A program made the translations under genes and the position numbers. The notes under the pieces were generated by a model. It ran no database searches, was not told the DNA's origin, and saw only the letters and a list, made by a program, of their open reading frames with translations. Below are positions 21,117-29,625 of a stretch of DNA of 64,000 nt, one piece after another. Position 1 is the first letter of the stretch; every line of letters starts with the position of its first letter. The DNA comes from JACVRW01 sp963803245 (GTDB taxonomy: Bacteria; Actinomycetota; Thermoleophilia; Solirubrobacterales; Thermoleophilaceae), in assembly GCA_963803245.1 (NCBI GenBank), contig CAWDLI010000018.1, positions 310,001 through 374,000 of the forward strand. Direction: 5' to 3'.

Positions 21117-21824
21117 ATGAAGCACGCCGCGCCCGCCCCGCCCGAGCTGGGCACGAGCGACGGCCTGTCGTACGCGCTCTTCCTGCCGGAGGGTGAGCCC
21201 GAGACGGGCGTCGTGGTCCTCCATGGAGCCGGGTCCGCGAAGGAGAGTCACTTCGATTTCGCACGCGGATGTCGCGACGAGGGGATGGCCGCGCTGGCCT
21301 ACGACGCCCGCGGACACGGCCGCTCGGAGGGCGAGTTCGGGCCGAGCGCGCTCGACGACGCGCTGGCGATGGCGAAGCTTCTCCGGGCACACGCGCCGAG
21401 CGTGGCCCTGCGTGGTTCGAGCATGGGCGGCTTCACCGCCATCCACGCCGCGGCCGGCGACCAGGGACTCTGCGCCGTGGTGGCGATCTGCCCCGCTCCC
21501 GAGGACCTCCTCGTGCGCGCACTCAGGGCGGACGGCCCGGAGCGCTTTCGCTGCGACGTGAAGGCCACCGAGTCATGGCTGCGCTCGCTCGACATCTACG
21601 ACGCCGTCGGGAGGCTGGGAGCGCAAACCGGCCTGCTCCTGCTCCACGCCCGCGGCGACGAGCAGGTGCCCTACACGGTGAGTGAGCAGCTGTTCGCCGC
21701 CGCGCATGAGCCCAAGCGCCTGCTCCTCCTGCCCGGCGGCCATCACCGCTCGCTCCAGCACGATCTGGAGCTGCAGGCCGTTTCGCGCCGGTTCGTGCGC
21801 AAGTCCGCGGCCTCCGCGCCGTAG
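21117..21824 (+). CDS. alpha/beta hydrolase (dienelactone-hydrolase-like)
   Basis: 235 residues. VVLHGAGSAKESH forms the oxyanion region, GSSMGGFTA near 105 is the nucleophile elbow, the acid is in HARGDEQVP and the His in LPGGHHRS near the C-terminus, so the triad is complete. Cytosolic serine hydrolase acting on an ester or similar bond; substrate unknown. Its stop codon is directly followed by the Zur-like box. Confidence 0.85.
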   Translation: MKHAAPAPPELGTSDGLSYALFLPEGEPETGVVVLHGAGSAKESHFDFARGCRDEGMAALAYDARGHGRSEGEFGPSALDDALAMAKLLRAHAPSVALRGSSMGGFTAIHAAAGDQGLCAVVAICPAPEDLLVRALRADGPERFRCDVKATESWLRSLDIYDAVGRLGAQTGLLLLHARGDEQVPYTVSEQLFAAAHEPKRLLLLPGGHHRSLQHDLELQAVSRRFVRKSAASAP

Positions 21825-21840
21825 TGAGAACGATTCTCGT
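21825..21840. promoter_or_regulatory. Zur-like operator
   Basis: A palindrome GAGAA-CGA-TTCTC inside TGAGAACGATTCTCG matches the actinobacterial Zur box (TGAAAATGATTTTCA type) at 11 of 15 positions. It sits just upstream of the -10 of a zinc-type ABC transporter, the expected place for zinc-dependent repression. Confidence 0.7.
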
Positions 21841-21841
21841 T

Positions 21842-21847
21842 TAGGCT
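21842..21847 (+). promoter_or_regulatory. -10 element of the metal transporter operon
   Basis: TAGGCT followed by 6 bases and GTG at 21854; leaderless spacing, immediately after the Zur-like box. Confidence 0.5.
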
Positions 21848-21853
21848 CTGGCC

Positions 21854-22687
21854 GTGCCGTCGCCGGTCGACCTCGTCGAGTTGCCCTTCCTGCGCGAGGC
21901 GCTGATCGAGGTCGTGCTGCTCGCGCTGGCAGGCGGCATGGTGGGCGCGTGGATCGTTCTCCGCCGACTCGCCTTCTACTCGCACGCGGTGGGATCGGCC
22001 ACGTTTCCCGGCCTCGTGACCGCCGACGCGATCGGCTTCAGCGGCCCGCTCCTCGCGCTGGCGGTGGCGCTCGGCTACGCGGGCGGCGTGGGCGGAGCGC
22101 GGCGAGCCAACCAGGAGTCGGAGGCCGCCACCGCGCTGTTGCTCGTGGCCGCCCTCGCCCTCGGCGTGGTGCTCGCCAGCGACGTGTTCGAGTCCGGTGC
22201 GAGCGTCGACCGGCTGCTGTTCGGCACGCTCCTTGGCCTCGACGGCTCCGATCTCGTCCTGTCGGGCGCCTGCGCCGTGGTGGCACTGGCGGCGACCCTC
22301 ACCCTGGGACGCGCGTGGACGGCGATCGGGTTTGATCCGGAGGCCGCCCCCGCGCTGGGCCTGCCGGCCGCGCGCGCGGACCTCGCCCTGCTCGCCCTGA
22401 TCGCGATCGCTGCCGTGGCGGCGATCCCCGCCGTGGGGGCGCTGCTCGTGGGTGCGGTGTTCGTCCTGCCCGCCGCGGCGGCTCGCCTGGTCGCGCGCAG
22501 CGTGCCGGCGCTGATCGTCTGGGCGGTGGCGCTGGCCCTGGTTGAGACGAGCGTGGGCCTCTACCTCGCCTACTGGCTCGACGCTCCGCCGGGACCCCCG
22601 ATCGCCGTGCTGGGGGCGAGCGTGTACGGCGCGATGGCGATCGCCGCGAGCCTGGCCCGCAGGCGGCCGGGGGCCGTGACGCCATGA
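21854..22687 (+). CDS. zinc/manganese-type ABC transporter permease
   Basis: 277 residues, about eight membrane helices, ABC-3 family (ZnuB/MntB-like). The N-terminal REALIEVVLLALAGGMVGAWIVLRRLAFYSHAVGSATFPGL is the family signature (helix then SHA). Forms half of the membrane channel for import of zinc or a related ion. Its stop overlaps the ATPase start (ATGA). Zinc is inferred from the Zur-like box. Confidence 0.88.
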   Translation: MPSPVDLVELPFLREALIEVVLLALAGGMVGAWIVLRRLAFYSHAVGSATFPGLVTADAIGFSGPLLALAVALGYAGGVGGARRANQESEAATALLLVAALALGVVLASDVFESGASVDRLLFGTLLGLDGSDLVLSGACAVVALAATLTLGRAWTAIGFDPEAAPALGLPAARADLALLALIAIAAVAAIPAVGALLVGAVFVLPAAAARLVARSVPALIVWAVALALVETSVGLYLAYWLDAPPGPPIAVLGASVYGAMAIAASLARRRPGAVTP

Positions 22688-23433
22688 GCGATCCGCCCGT
22701 GGCGGCGGAGGCCCTGGCCGTGGGCTACGGCTCCGGCCCGCCGGCGCTCCGCGACGTGACCTTCGCCGCCGCGGCCGGCCAGTCTGTGTGCGTGCTGGGC
22801 CCCAACGGCGGGGGCAAGACGACCCTCTTCAGGGCGCTGCTCGGCGAGCTCCGGCCGGCCACGGGCGCGCTGCGGGTGGCCGGCCGTCCCGCGTACCTGG
22901 CGCAGACGGAGCGCACTCGACTCGATTTCCCCGTGAGCGCCGTGGACGTGGCGCTCATGGGCACGCTCGCCGGCGGGGCGTGGTGGCGGCCGCCGCGCCG
23001 CGCCGCTCGCGACCGGGCCGAGCGGGCGCTCGCCCGCGTGGGGCTCGCGGACAGGGCGCGCGTGCCGTTCGGCGAGCTCTCGGGGGGCGAGCGCCGGCGC
23101 GCCCTGCTGGCGCGCTCGCTGGTGCTGGACGCATCGGTGCTCCTGCTCGACGAGCCGCTCGCGGGCGTGGACCCGGCCAGCGCCGAGCTGATCTCGTCGG
23201 TGTTCCAGGCGCTGCGCCAGGAGGGCCGAACGCTGCTGGTGTCGACCCACGACGTGGGCAGCGCTCGCTCCTTCGACCTCGTGCTCTGCCTCAACGGGCG
23301 CCAGGTGGCCTTCGGGGCGCCCGGCGAAGTGCTCGGCCGCGAGACGCTCGAGGCCACCTACGGCCACGAGCTGATCGTCCTGAGGGACGACGGCCGGGAG
23401 CAGATCGTGACCGTCCAGCACCACCATCACTGA
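22684..23433 (+). CDS. zinc/manganese-type ABC transporter ATPase
   Basis: 249 residues. Walker A GPNGGGKTTLF near 38, signature LSGGERRRALLARSL near 135, Walker B VLLLDEPLAGVD near 155 and switch His in VSTHDVG near 190. The C-terminus ends in a His run (VQHHHH), a possible metal-sensing or binding tail. Powers import with the two flanking permeases. Operon: permease, ATPase, permease. Confidence 0.92.
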   Translation: MSDPPVAAEALAVGYGSGPPALRDVTFAAAAGQSVCVLGPNGGGKTTLFRALLGELRPATGALRVAGRPAYLAQTERTRLDFPVSAVDVALMGTLAGGAWWRPPRRAARDRAERALARVGLADRARVPFGELSGGERRRALLARSLVLDASVLLLDEPLAGVDPASAELISSVFQALRQEGRTLLVSTHDVGSARSFDLVLCLNGRQVAFGAPGEVLGRETLEATYGHELIVLRDDGREQIVTVQHHHH

Positions 23434-24273
23434 GTGGACCTGCTCGACCCCTTCCTCGATCCGCTGCGCTCCGGGATCGACCGGCGCGCGCTGCTGGAGG
23501 TGGCGCTGCTCGGGGCCGTCTGCGGCGCGCTCGGCTTCTGGGTCGTGGTCGAGCGGCTCAGCTACGCCGCGGAGTCGCTCTCCCACGGGCTCCTCCCCGG
23601 GCTCGTGCTCGCCGCCCTGGCCGGCGCTCCGCTGCTCCTCGGCGCGGTCGGCGGGGTGGCCGTGGCGGCGGTGCTGATCGCGCTCGCCGCGCGCGACCCG
23701 CGCATCGGCCCGGAGGCGGCCACCGGGGTCGTGGTCACCGGCCTGGTGGGGCTCGGCGCGCTGCTCGCGCTCAGCCCCGACTCGCCGCAGCGCCTGGAGG
23801 AGCTTCTCTTCGGCGACCCGCTCGGGGTGTCGGACTCCGATCTCGTGGCCTCCGGGCTGCTCGCCGCGGCCGGCGGGCTCGCTCTCTTCGTGCTCCACCG
23901 GCCGCTCGCGGCCACCGCCTTCGACGGCGACGGCGCCGCGGCGCTCGGCCTCCGCCCGCAATTGATGCGCCTGGCGCTGCTCGGGCTGGTGGCCACCGCG
24001 GTGGCGGTGGCGGTGCAGGGACTTGGCGCCCTGCTCTCGCTCGCGCTGCTCGTGGCGCCGGCGCTCGCCGTGCAGCGCCGCGCCCGGTCCGCGGGGCGGG
24101 CGATCGCGGGCGGCGCCGCGGTGGGGGCGGCCGGCGGCGTGGTGGGCATCTACGTGTCGCACCACGCCGACATCGCCGCGGGCGCGTCGGTGGCGCTCAC
24201 GCTCTGCCTCGCCGCGGTGCTGGGCAGCCTGGCTACGCCGCGGCGGGCCGCGGCGCGGTCCGCCGGCGCGTGA
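23434..24273 (+). CDS. second zinc/manganese-type ABC transporter permease
   Basis: 279 residues, about eight membrane helices, ABC-3 family: LLEVALLGAVCGALGFWVVVERLSYAAESLSHGLLPGL aligns with the start of the first permease. GTG starts directly after the ATPase stop. Two different permeases suggest a heterodimeric channel as in MntABCD-type systems. No substrate-binding lipoprotein gene follows. Its last 41 bases overlap the convergent lgt gene. Confidence 0.88.
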   Translation: MDLLDPFLDPLRSGIDRRALLEVALLGAVCGALGFWVVVERLSYAAESLSHGLLPGLVLAALAGAPLLLGAVGGVAVAAVLIALAARDPRIGPEAATGVVVTGLVGLGALLALSPDSPQRLEELLFGDPLGVSDSDLVASGLLAAAGGLALFVLHRPLAATAFDGDGAAALGLRPQLMRLALLGLVATAVAVAVQGLGALLSLALLVAPALAVQRRARSAGRAIAGGAAVGAAGGVVGIYVSHHADIAAGASVALTLCLAAVLGSLATPRRAAARSAGA

Positions 24274-25018
24274 GGATGATGGCGGCGCCGAGCGCGGCCA
24301 CCGCGATGCTCACGAGCTGCGGGAGGGTGAGTCCGGCCACCACCGAGTCGTTGAGGCGGATGAGCTCGATCAGGAACCGCTCCACACCCACGATCACCAG
24401 GTAGATCCCGAACAGCACCCCGGGCGCGAAGCGGTCGCGGAGGTGCCAGAGCACGAGCGTGGCGATCCCCATGGCGAAGGTCTCGTACACCGGCGTCGGG
24501 TGCACCTCTTCGGTGGTCGGGACCGTGCCGTCGGGGTAGGCCATCGCCCAGGGCAGGTCCGAGGCGGTGCCGTAGTCCCCATCACCCGAGAGCTGGCAGC
24601 CGACGCGCCCGACCACGTAGCCGATCGCGATCGGCACGGCCGCCGAGTCGGCCAGCTCCCAGCTGAGCACGCCGCGGCGGTGCGCCCAGATGATCACCCC
24701 GATCGCTCCTCCCAGGAGGCCGCCGAAGAACACCAGGCCGGAGCCGGAGAAGATGTTGCCGAGGAGGTCGTCGGAGACCTTGTCCCAGTTCTGGATCAGG
24801 TAGTCGATCCGCGAGCCGACGAGACCTCCGATCAGCGCCGCGAACACCATCTCGTAGACCCAATCCACCGGCTGGTTGGTTTCTTTCAGCCGGCGCGCCA
24901 TCGTCAGGCCCGACGCCACGAACGCGAGCGCGAAGGCGATCCCGAAGGTCTGCAGCTCGAGCGGGCCGATGTTGATCTCGGGGAGCACCGCGACGCACCC
25001 TAGCGGCACCCCTACCAT
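24233..25018 (-). CDS. lgt: prolipoprotein diacylglyceryl transferase
   Basis: 261 residues, seven predicted membrane helices. Motifs: INIGPLELQTFGIAFALAF, FSGSGLVFFGGLLGG, and the Lgt signature region GRVGCQLSGDGDYG near 137, the actinobacterial version of GRIGNFxNGE. Attaches diacylglycerol to the lipobox Cys of prolipoproteins, such as those encoded elsewhere in this window. ATG at 25018 is used, but GTG at 24988 starts closer to conserved sequence. The start codon overlaps the -10 of the divergent subtilase. Confidence 0.9.
   Translation of the reverse strand: MVGVPLGCVAVLPEINIGPLELQTFGIAFALAFVASGLTMARRLKETNQPVDWVYEMVFAALIGGLVGSRIDYLIQNWDKVSDDLLGNIFSGSGLVFFGGLLGGAIGVIIWAHRRGVLSWELADSAAVPIAIGYVVGRVGCQLSGDGDYGTASDLPWAMAYPDGTVPTTEEVHPTPVYETFAMGIATLVLWHLRDRFAPGVLFGIYLVIVGVERFLIELIRLNDSVVAGLTLPQLVSIAVAALGAAIILTRRRTAPRPAAA
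25013..25018 (+). promoter_or_regulatory. -10 element, leaderless promoter of the subtilase
   Basis: TACCAT, then 7 bases, then GTG at 25026. Confidence 0.45.
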
Positions 25019-25025
25019 CCATCCC

Positions 25026-26753
25026 GTGCGCAGAGCCCTGCTCGCAACCCTCCTCTGCGCGACGTTCGTGGCGGCCGCTCCGGCGGGTGCGCCGGCGGAC
25101 GTGATCGACGAAGCCGCGCTGCGCGATCTGGCACGGCTCGACGCGAGCGCGGCCGGGAGCGCCGGGGTCGCGCTACCGCTGCCGGGCGTCCGCGAGACCT
25201 CCACCGCGTCGCTCGGCGAGCTGGCGGCGATCGCCCGGATCGAGGGTCCTGTGCGCGTGCTCGTCGGCGCGCGCACGCATGCCGCGGTGCCCTCTCTCGC
25301 CGTCGCGTTCCGGCGGCTCGGGGCCCGCCCCGAGGTGTTCAGGCTGAGCGGCGTGGTCGCCGCCACCGCGCCCTCGGGACGCGCGCTCGCGCGCGCCCTC
25401 GGCAGCGACCGGCGCGTGGCCTACGTCGAGCGCGACCGCGATCTCCGCGTGGCCGTCGACCCCTTCGACACCGTGGACGTGACTCCCGGCGGCTCGGGCA
25501 TCAAGTACACGTGGGCATACGACGAGGTCGGAGCCGCGGCGGCCCTGGCGGCGGCCGGCGGCGGCTCGCGCCGGCGCGTGGCCGTGGTGGACACAGGCGT
25601 CGACGTGAACCACCCCGAGCTGGCCGGCCGCATCGCGCGCACCTACGACGTCTACAGCGGTCGCGCCAACGTGACCGACCGCGACGGCCACGGGACATTC
25701 GTATCGGGGCTCATCGCCGCGGTGGACGGCAACGGCATCGGTGGCAAGGGCGTTGCGGGCGACACGAAGCTGCTGATCGTGCGGGCGTCCAAGAACGGCG
25801 CCCTTACCGTCCGGACGCTGGCGCGCGCGATCGAGGCCGCGGTGGCGCGCGGCGCGGACGTGATGAACCTCAGCCTCGCCGGGCCGACCTTCTCGATCAG
25901 CCAGTTGCGCGCGCTCCAGACCGCGTTCTACAACGACGTGCTCCCCGTGGCCGCGTCGGGCAACAACGGGGAGACGGGCAACCCGCTCGAGTTCCCGGCC
26001 GCGGCGATCGGCGGCACGCGCGGACGGCGCGGCATCGGCCTGTCGGTCACGGCCACGGTGCCGGGCGGCGGGCCGACCACCTTCTCCACCCACAACGACT
26101 ACGTGAGCATCGCCGCGCCGGGAGCCGGCGCCTCGGGCTGCGAGCTCGGGGTGTTCTCCATCCTCCCCTCGGGCGGCGCGGGCGAATGGGACGACCCGCT
26201 CGCCTGCTCGCGTCTCTTCTCCCAGGGCCCCGTGCGCTTCGCCTATGGCGAGGGCACGAGCTTCGCGGCTCCGCTGGTGTCCGGCCTGGCCGCGCTCGTC
26301 TGGCAGGTGCAGCCGCGGCTCGCCTCGGAGCAGGTGGGCGACGTGCTGATCCGCACCGCCCGCCAGACCGTGGGCACGAAGAAATGGAACGAGCGGACCG
26401 GGGCGGGCGTGGTGGACGGTGCCGCGGCCACGGCGCTCGCCCGGGTGTACGACCTGACCGCCCCGCCGAAGCGCGGAAACGCGCACCGGCGCGACGGCAC
26501 CAGCGTGGCGGTCCGCATCGGTCGCGCGCGGGACCGCACCCGCGCGGGCCGCGAGCTCGCCGGGCACGTGCGCTACGCGATCCTGGTGTCGCGCGACGGC
26601 GGCAGGAGCTTCGACGTGGCGCTGCGCCGCGGCCACCCGCTGCGCCACGTCGTACAGCTCAAGGGGACCCAGACGAACGCGATCGCCGCCGCCGTGTGCG
26701 ATCGCAACGCGAACTGCGCGATCAAGCGGCTGGGCCGGTTCAGGCCGTTCTAG
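25026..26753 (+). CDS. secreted subtilisin-like serine protease
   Basis: 575 residues. Signal peptide VRRALLATLLCATFVAAAPAGA, a propeptide-like segment with an inhibitor I9 flavour (VAYVERDRDLRVAVDP, about 125-140), then the S8 catalytic domain: Asp in AVVDTGVDVNHPELAG near 190, His in DRDGHGTFVSG near 221, oxyanion Asn in VAASGNNGETGN, and Ser in GEGTSFAAPLVSG near 416. The C-terminal 90 residues are basic and unlike the catalytic core, perhaps a wall-binding tail. Acts outside the membrane. GTG start directly follows a promoter. Confidence 0.92.
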   Translation: MRRALLATLLCATFVAAAPAGAPADVIDEAALRDLARLDASAAGSAGVALPLPGVRETSTASLGELAAIARIEGPVRVLVGARTHAAVPSLAVAFRRLGARPEVFRLSGVVAATAPSGRALARALGSDRRVAYVERDRDLRVAVDPFDTVDVTPGGSGIKYTWAYDEVGAAAALAAAGGGSRRRVAVVDTGVDVNHPELAGRIARTYDVYSGRANVTDRDGHGTFVSGLIAAVDGNGIGGKGVAGDTKLLIVRASKNGALTVRTLARAIEAAVARGADVMNLSLAGPTFSISQLRALQTAFYNDVLPVAASGNNGETGNPLEFPAAAIGGTRGRRGIGLSVTATVPGGGPTTFSTHNDYVSIAAPGAGASGCELGVFSILPSGGAGEWDDPLACSRLFSQGPVRFAYGEGTSFAAPLVSGLAALVWQVQPRLASEQVGDVLIRTARQTVGTKKWNERTGAGVVDGAAATALARVYDLTAPPKRGNAHRRDGTSVAVRIGRARDRTRAGRELAGHVRYAILVSRDGGRSFDVALRRGHPLRHVVQLKGTQTNAIAAAVCDRNANCAIKRLGRFRPF

Positions 26754-26770
26754 CCCCGGAGGTCTGGAGT

Positions 26771-26776
26771 TACACT
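26771..26776 (+). promoter_or_regulatory. -10 element of the 57-residue membrane protein
   Basis: TACACT, 6 bases, then ATG at 26783: leaderless spacing. Supports the small gene being real. Confidence 0.5.
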
Positions 26777-26782
26777 GGGCGC

Positions 26783-26956
26783 ATGTGCGCGGCGTGTGCA
26801 ATCGCAGCCGTCGCGGGAGCCACTGGGGTTCGTGCCTGGCTTCAGGCCCGCCACCTCACCTGGCTCACGGAGACGCGCATGAGGGCAACGACGATCGCCC
26901 TCTTCGTGGCCGCGCTGGTGGCCTCGACCGTGACGTTCTCCGGTTCCGGCAATTAG
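26783..26956 (+). CDS. small membrane protein, 57 residues
   Basis: Two short hydrophobic stretches (MCAACAIAAVAGATGVRAWL and TTIALFVAALVASTVTF) separated by a basic Trp-containing linker. Two Cys at 2 and 5. No family recognised, though the sequence looks like conserved small proteins of this order. It has its own -10 and ends 4 bases before the convergent yibEF stop. Its lack of overlap with neighbours and proper promoter argue for a real gene. Confidence 0.6.
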   Translation: MCAACAIAAVAGATGVRAWLQARHLTWLTETRMRATTIALFVAALVASTVTFSGSGN

Positions 26957-26960
26957 TCCG

Positions 26961-28104
26961 TCAGTGCCCGTGCAGCGGCACGCCCTCCTCCACCGGTCCG
27001 GGTGGCGCGGCCAACGCGAGCGCCGCTGCCAGCACGGTGGTGATCGGCACGGCGGCGATCAGCCCGATCGAGCCGACCAGCGTGCTCACGACCTCCTTCG
27101 CCACGAGCTCCAGGTTCACCACCTCGCCCGCGCCCAGGTCGGACGCGCTGAAGATCAGCAGCACCGGCAGCGCCGCGCCCGACGTAGGCGAGCACGAGCG
27201 TGTTCACGGTCGCGCTCACGTGGTCCCGGCCCACGCGCATCGCACGCGCGACGAGGTCACGTAGGCCGAGCGAGGGGTTGGCGTCCCGCAGCGCCAGCAC
27301 GGTCGAGGCCTGCGTGATCGTCACGTCGTCGAGCACTCCGAGCGCCCCGATGACCATGCCGGCGATCAGAAGCCCCTGGAGCGAGAAGTCACCGCTCCCG
27401 AGCTGGAGATAGGTGGCCTCCTCGCTCGAGAAGCCCGTGAGGTGCGTGAGCTCGGTGAAGGCCACCGCCAGGCCGGCGGTCAGCAGCAGGCTCGCGCACG
27501 TCCCGAGGATCGCGGCGAGGCTCTTCGCATGAAGCCCGTGGGCCAGCGGGATCGTGATCAGCGCGATCGCCAGCGAGCCGACGATCGCCACGGCCACCGG
27601 CCCCTTCCCGTCCAGGATCGCCGGCACCACGAAGACCACGACCACCAGGAGGCTGAGCGCGAGGCCGACCAGCGAGAGCGCGCCCTTCAGCCGCGCGAAC
27701 AGCAGCACGACGAGCACGAACAGGCCGGCCAGCAGGAGCATGGGGGCGCCGCGCTGGAAGTCGTAGAGCGTGTAGCCAGTGCCCGCGATCGCCGGCGCGG
27801 CGCCCTCGGGCGGCGCCGGAGCCTCGGTCACGAGGATGTCGTCGCCGGGGTCGAGATCGGGATCCAGGCGTCCACTGCTGAGCGCCACGCGCACGCTCCG
27901 GCCGGAGTCGGGGCCGCTCTCGAGCCTGACCCGAGCGAGCTGGCAGACCTCCGAGGTGAAGCCCGGGCAGGGAACCTCCTCGACACTCTGCACCTCGGCC
28001 TTCTCGCTGTCGTTGGCGAGGCTGCCACCCAGCCTGTCGTCGACCTCGCCCGGCCAGAGCACCACCATTCCCACGGCGGTGGCCAGCGCGAGTGCGAGCA
28101 CCAC
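26961..28104 (-). CDS. YibE/F-like multi-pass membrane protein (one frameshift)
   Basis: About 381 residues after correction. One N-terminal helix, an extracytoplasmic beta-rich part (about 20-110, with VRVALSSGRLDPDLDPGDDILV), then about seven helices with DFQRGAPMLLLAGLFVLVVLLFARLKG, GLHAKSLAAILGT and GVLDDVTITQASTVLALRDANP, the YibE/F (PF07907-type) signature. Function of the family is unknown. Near 27182 one extra G in a GGG run shifts the frame; the C-terminal part (LLIFSASDLGAGEVVNLELV) continues in the other frame to the stop at 26961. GTG start chosen because an in-frame stop lies 17 codons upstream. Confidence 0.85.
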
Positions 28105-28187
28105 GCCGAGGAGGATGCGGGTAAGCCGGCGGATGCGCCCATCGAAGCGCCGTCACCGGACGGGACGGCGCGGGTTCGAGGCGGCGT

Positions 28188-29360
28188 CTAGAGGTAGCCC
28201 ATCGGGTCCACCGGCGACCCGTTGATGCGGGTCTCGAAGTGGAGGTGGTCCCCGAAGCAGTGCCCGGTGCAGCCCACCGAGCCGATGACCTGTCCCTGGC
28301 TCACGGCGGCGCCGTTTGAGGTGCCGAAGCTCGACTGGTGCGCGTAACAGGTGGACAGCGACGAGGTGTGCTGGATGCAGGTGTAGTTCCCGTAGCCGCC
28401 GACCCAGCCCATCAGCACCACGCGGCCCGAGTCGGCCGCCCGGATCGGCGTGCCGGCGGGAACCGCGATGTCGAGGCCCGCGTGGAGGCGTCCCCAGCGC
28501 ATCCCGAACGGCGAGACCACGGGGCCGTTCACCGGCCAGATCAGCTGCCCGCTGCCCTGCTTGATGGGGCCCGCGAAGGTGTTGCCGCCGCCGGCTCCCT
28601 GGAGCGCCGAGGCCACCCGTGCCTGCTCGGCCTCGAGGGCCGCGAGGTCGCCCTCGAGCTCGTGCTTGCTGTCCCGTACCTGGGCGAGTGCCCCGCGCCG
28701 GTCGTTCCGCGCCGACGCGAGCTGGCTGCGCGAAGACACGAGCTGCTCCTGCACCGACGCGATCTGGTCGCGCTCGCGGAGGATCCGCTCAGCGGCCAGC
28801 TGCTCGCGGTGCTCGAGGGCCGCGAGCTCTTCGGCCTGGCCCTCGGCGCGATCGCGCAGCCCGCGCACCTCGTCGGTGATCTCGCGGTCCTGATCCGAGA
28901 TGCGATCGAGGAACTCGGCACGCTCCAGCAGGTCGCCGAAGCCGTCGGCCTCGAGGATCACGGTCAGCGCGTCGGGGGAGTCGGCCTTGTAGATCTCCAC
29001 GAGCCGAGCCGCGAGCACCCGGCGCGCGGTCACCAGCTCGCTGCGCAGGCGCTCGAGGCGGTCGCGCGCGGCCTCGAGCCGGTCGCGCACCTCGAGGAGC
29101 TCGTTCTTCTGGTGGTCGAGGCTCTGCTGCACCCGTCCGAGCCGGTTCTCGGTTGCCGAGATCTCGCCCTTGAGCCCCTCGATGCGGTTCGAGTAGCTCT
29201 GGATCGTGGTGGTGAGCACGCCCTCCTTCTGCTTCGTCTGGTCGAGCTGCGCGCGCTTCTCTTCGATGCGCTTCGACAGGGGCGCTGTGGCGCCCGGAAG
29301 CGGGAGCACGAGGTAGGCCACGAGGGCCAGGGTTATTGGAACCCAGAAGCTCTTTCTCAT
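28188..29360 (-). CDS. M23 murein hydrolase / activator with coiled coil
   Basis: 390 residues. A signal peptide or single N-terminal helix, then a long coiled coil (about 28-255, many Glu/Arg/Leu heptads), then an M23 LytM domain: zinc ligands His and Asp in LHAGLDIAVPAG and HxH in CFGDHLHFETR near the C-terminus. All metal ligands are present, so it may be an active D,D-endopeptidase rather than an EnvC-type activator only. It acts on peptidoglycan outside the membrane. The gene is preceded by a c-di-AMP riboswitch, matching the known control of wall hydrolases by c-di-AMP in actinobacteria. Confidence 0.92.
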   Translation of the reverse strand: MRKSFWVPITLALVAYLVLPLPGATAPLSKRIEEKRAQLDQTKQKEGVLTTTIQSYSNRIEGLKGEISATENRLGRVQQSLDHQKNELLEVRDRLEAARDRLERLRSELVTARRVLAARLVEIYKADSPDALTVILEADGFGDLLERAEFLDRISDQDREITDEVRGLRDRAEGQAEELAALEHREQLAAERILRERDQIASVQEQLVSSRSQLASARNDRRGALAQVRDSKHELEGDLAALEAEQARVASALQGAGGGNTFAGPIKQGSGQLIWPVNGPVVSPFGMRWGRLHAGLDIAVPAGTPIRAADSGRVVLMGWVGGYGNYTCIQHTSSLSTCYAHQSSFGTSNGAAVSQGQVIGSVGCTGHCFGDHLHFETRINGSPVDPMGYL

Positions 29361-29365
29361 CTTCG

Positions 29366-29512
29366 TCGCTCGGTGCTGCGCTTACGGGGTTAGCTGACGG
29401 GCTCGCGGCCTTCGCCGCTACGCCGTACTCATGACGGCGATTCGCCCCCGGCCCTCTCGGGGGCCATGGTTCCCCCGTTTCCCCTGTTGTGCAGGGGAAT
29501 TCAGCGCTCGAG
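29366..29512 (-). promoter_or_regulatory. ydaO-yuaA (cyclic di-AMP) riboswitch
   Basis: On the minus strand the hallmark conserved blocks occur in order: GAAACGGGGGAACCA (about 29488-29464), GGGGGCGAATCGCC near 29456-29443 and CCCGTCAGCTAACCCCGTAAGCG near the 3' end (about 29401-29379), with the flanking stems CCCCUG/CAGGGG and GCGGC/GCCGC. This is the consensus of the ydaO class, which turns genes off when c-di-AMP is high. The element ends about 6-15 bases before the M23 peptidase ATG. Confidence 0.92.
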
Positions 29513-29520
29513 ACGGCGGG

Positions 29521-29526
29521 ACTGTA
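29521..29526 (-). promoter_or_regulatory. -10 element upstream of the riboswitch
   Basis: TACAGT on the minus strand gives a transcription start near 29513, the 5' edge of the riboswitch. Confidence 0.5.
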
Positions 29527-29612
29527 TCAGAGGCCGTCGGGCTCAGGCCCCGCTTTCCCCCCTGTGCAAGTGCCCGTGCAGCACCCTGATCGGTGTCCCC
29601 CCTCCGGGTCAC

Positions 29613-29618
29613 TACAGT
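29613..29618 (+). promoter_or_regulatory. -10 element, leaderless promoter of htpX
   Basis: TACAGT, 7 bases, then ATG at 29626. No Shine-Dalgarno. Confidence 0.5.
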
Positions 29619-29625
29619 TCGATCC

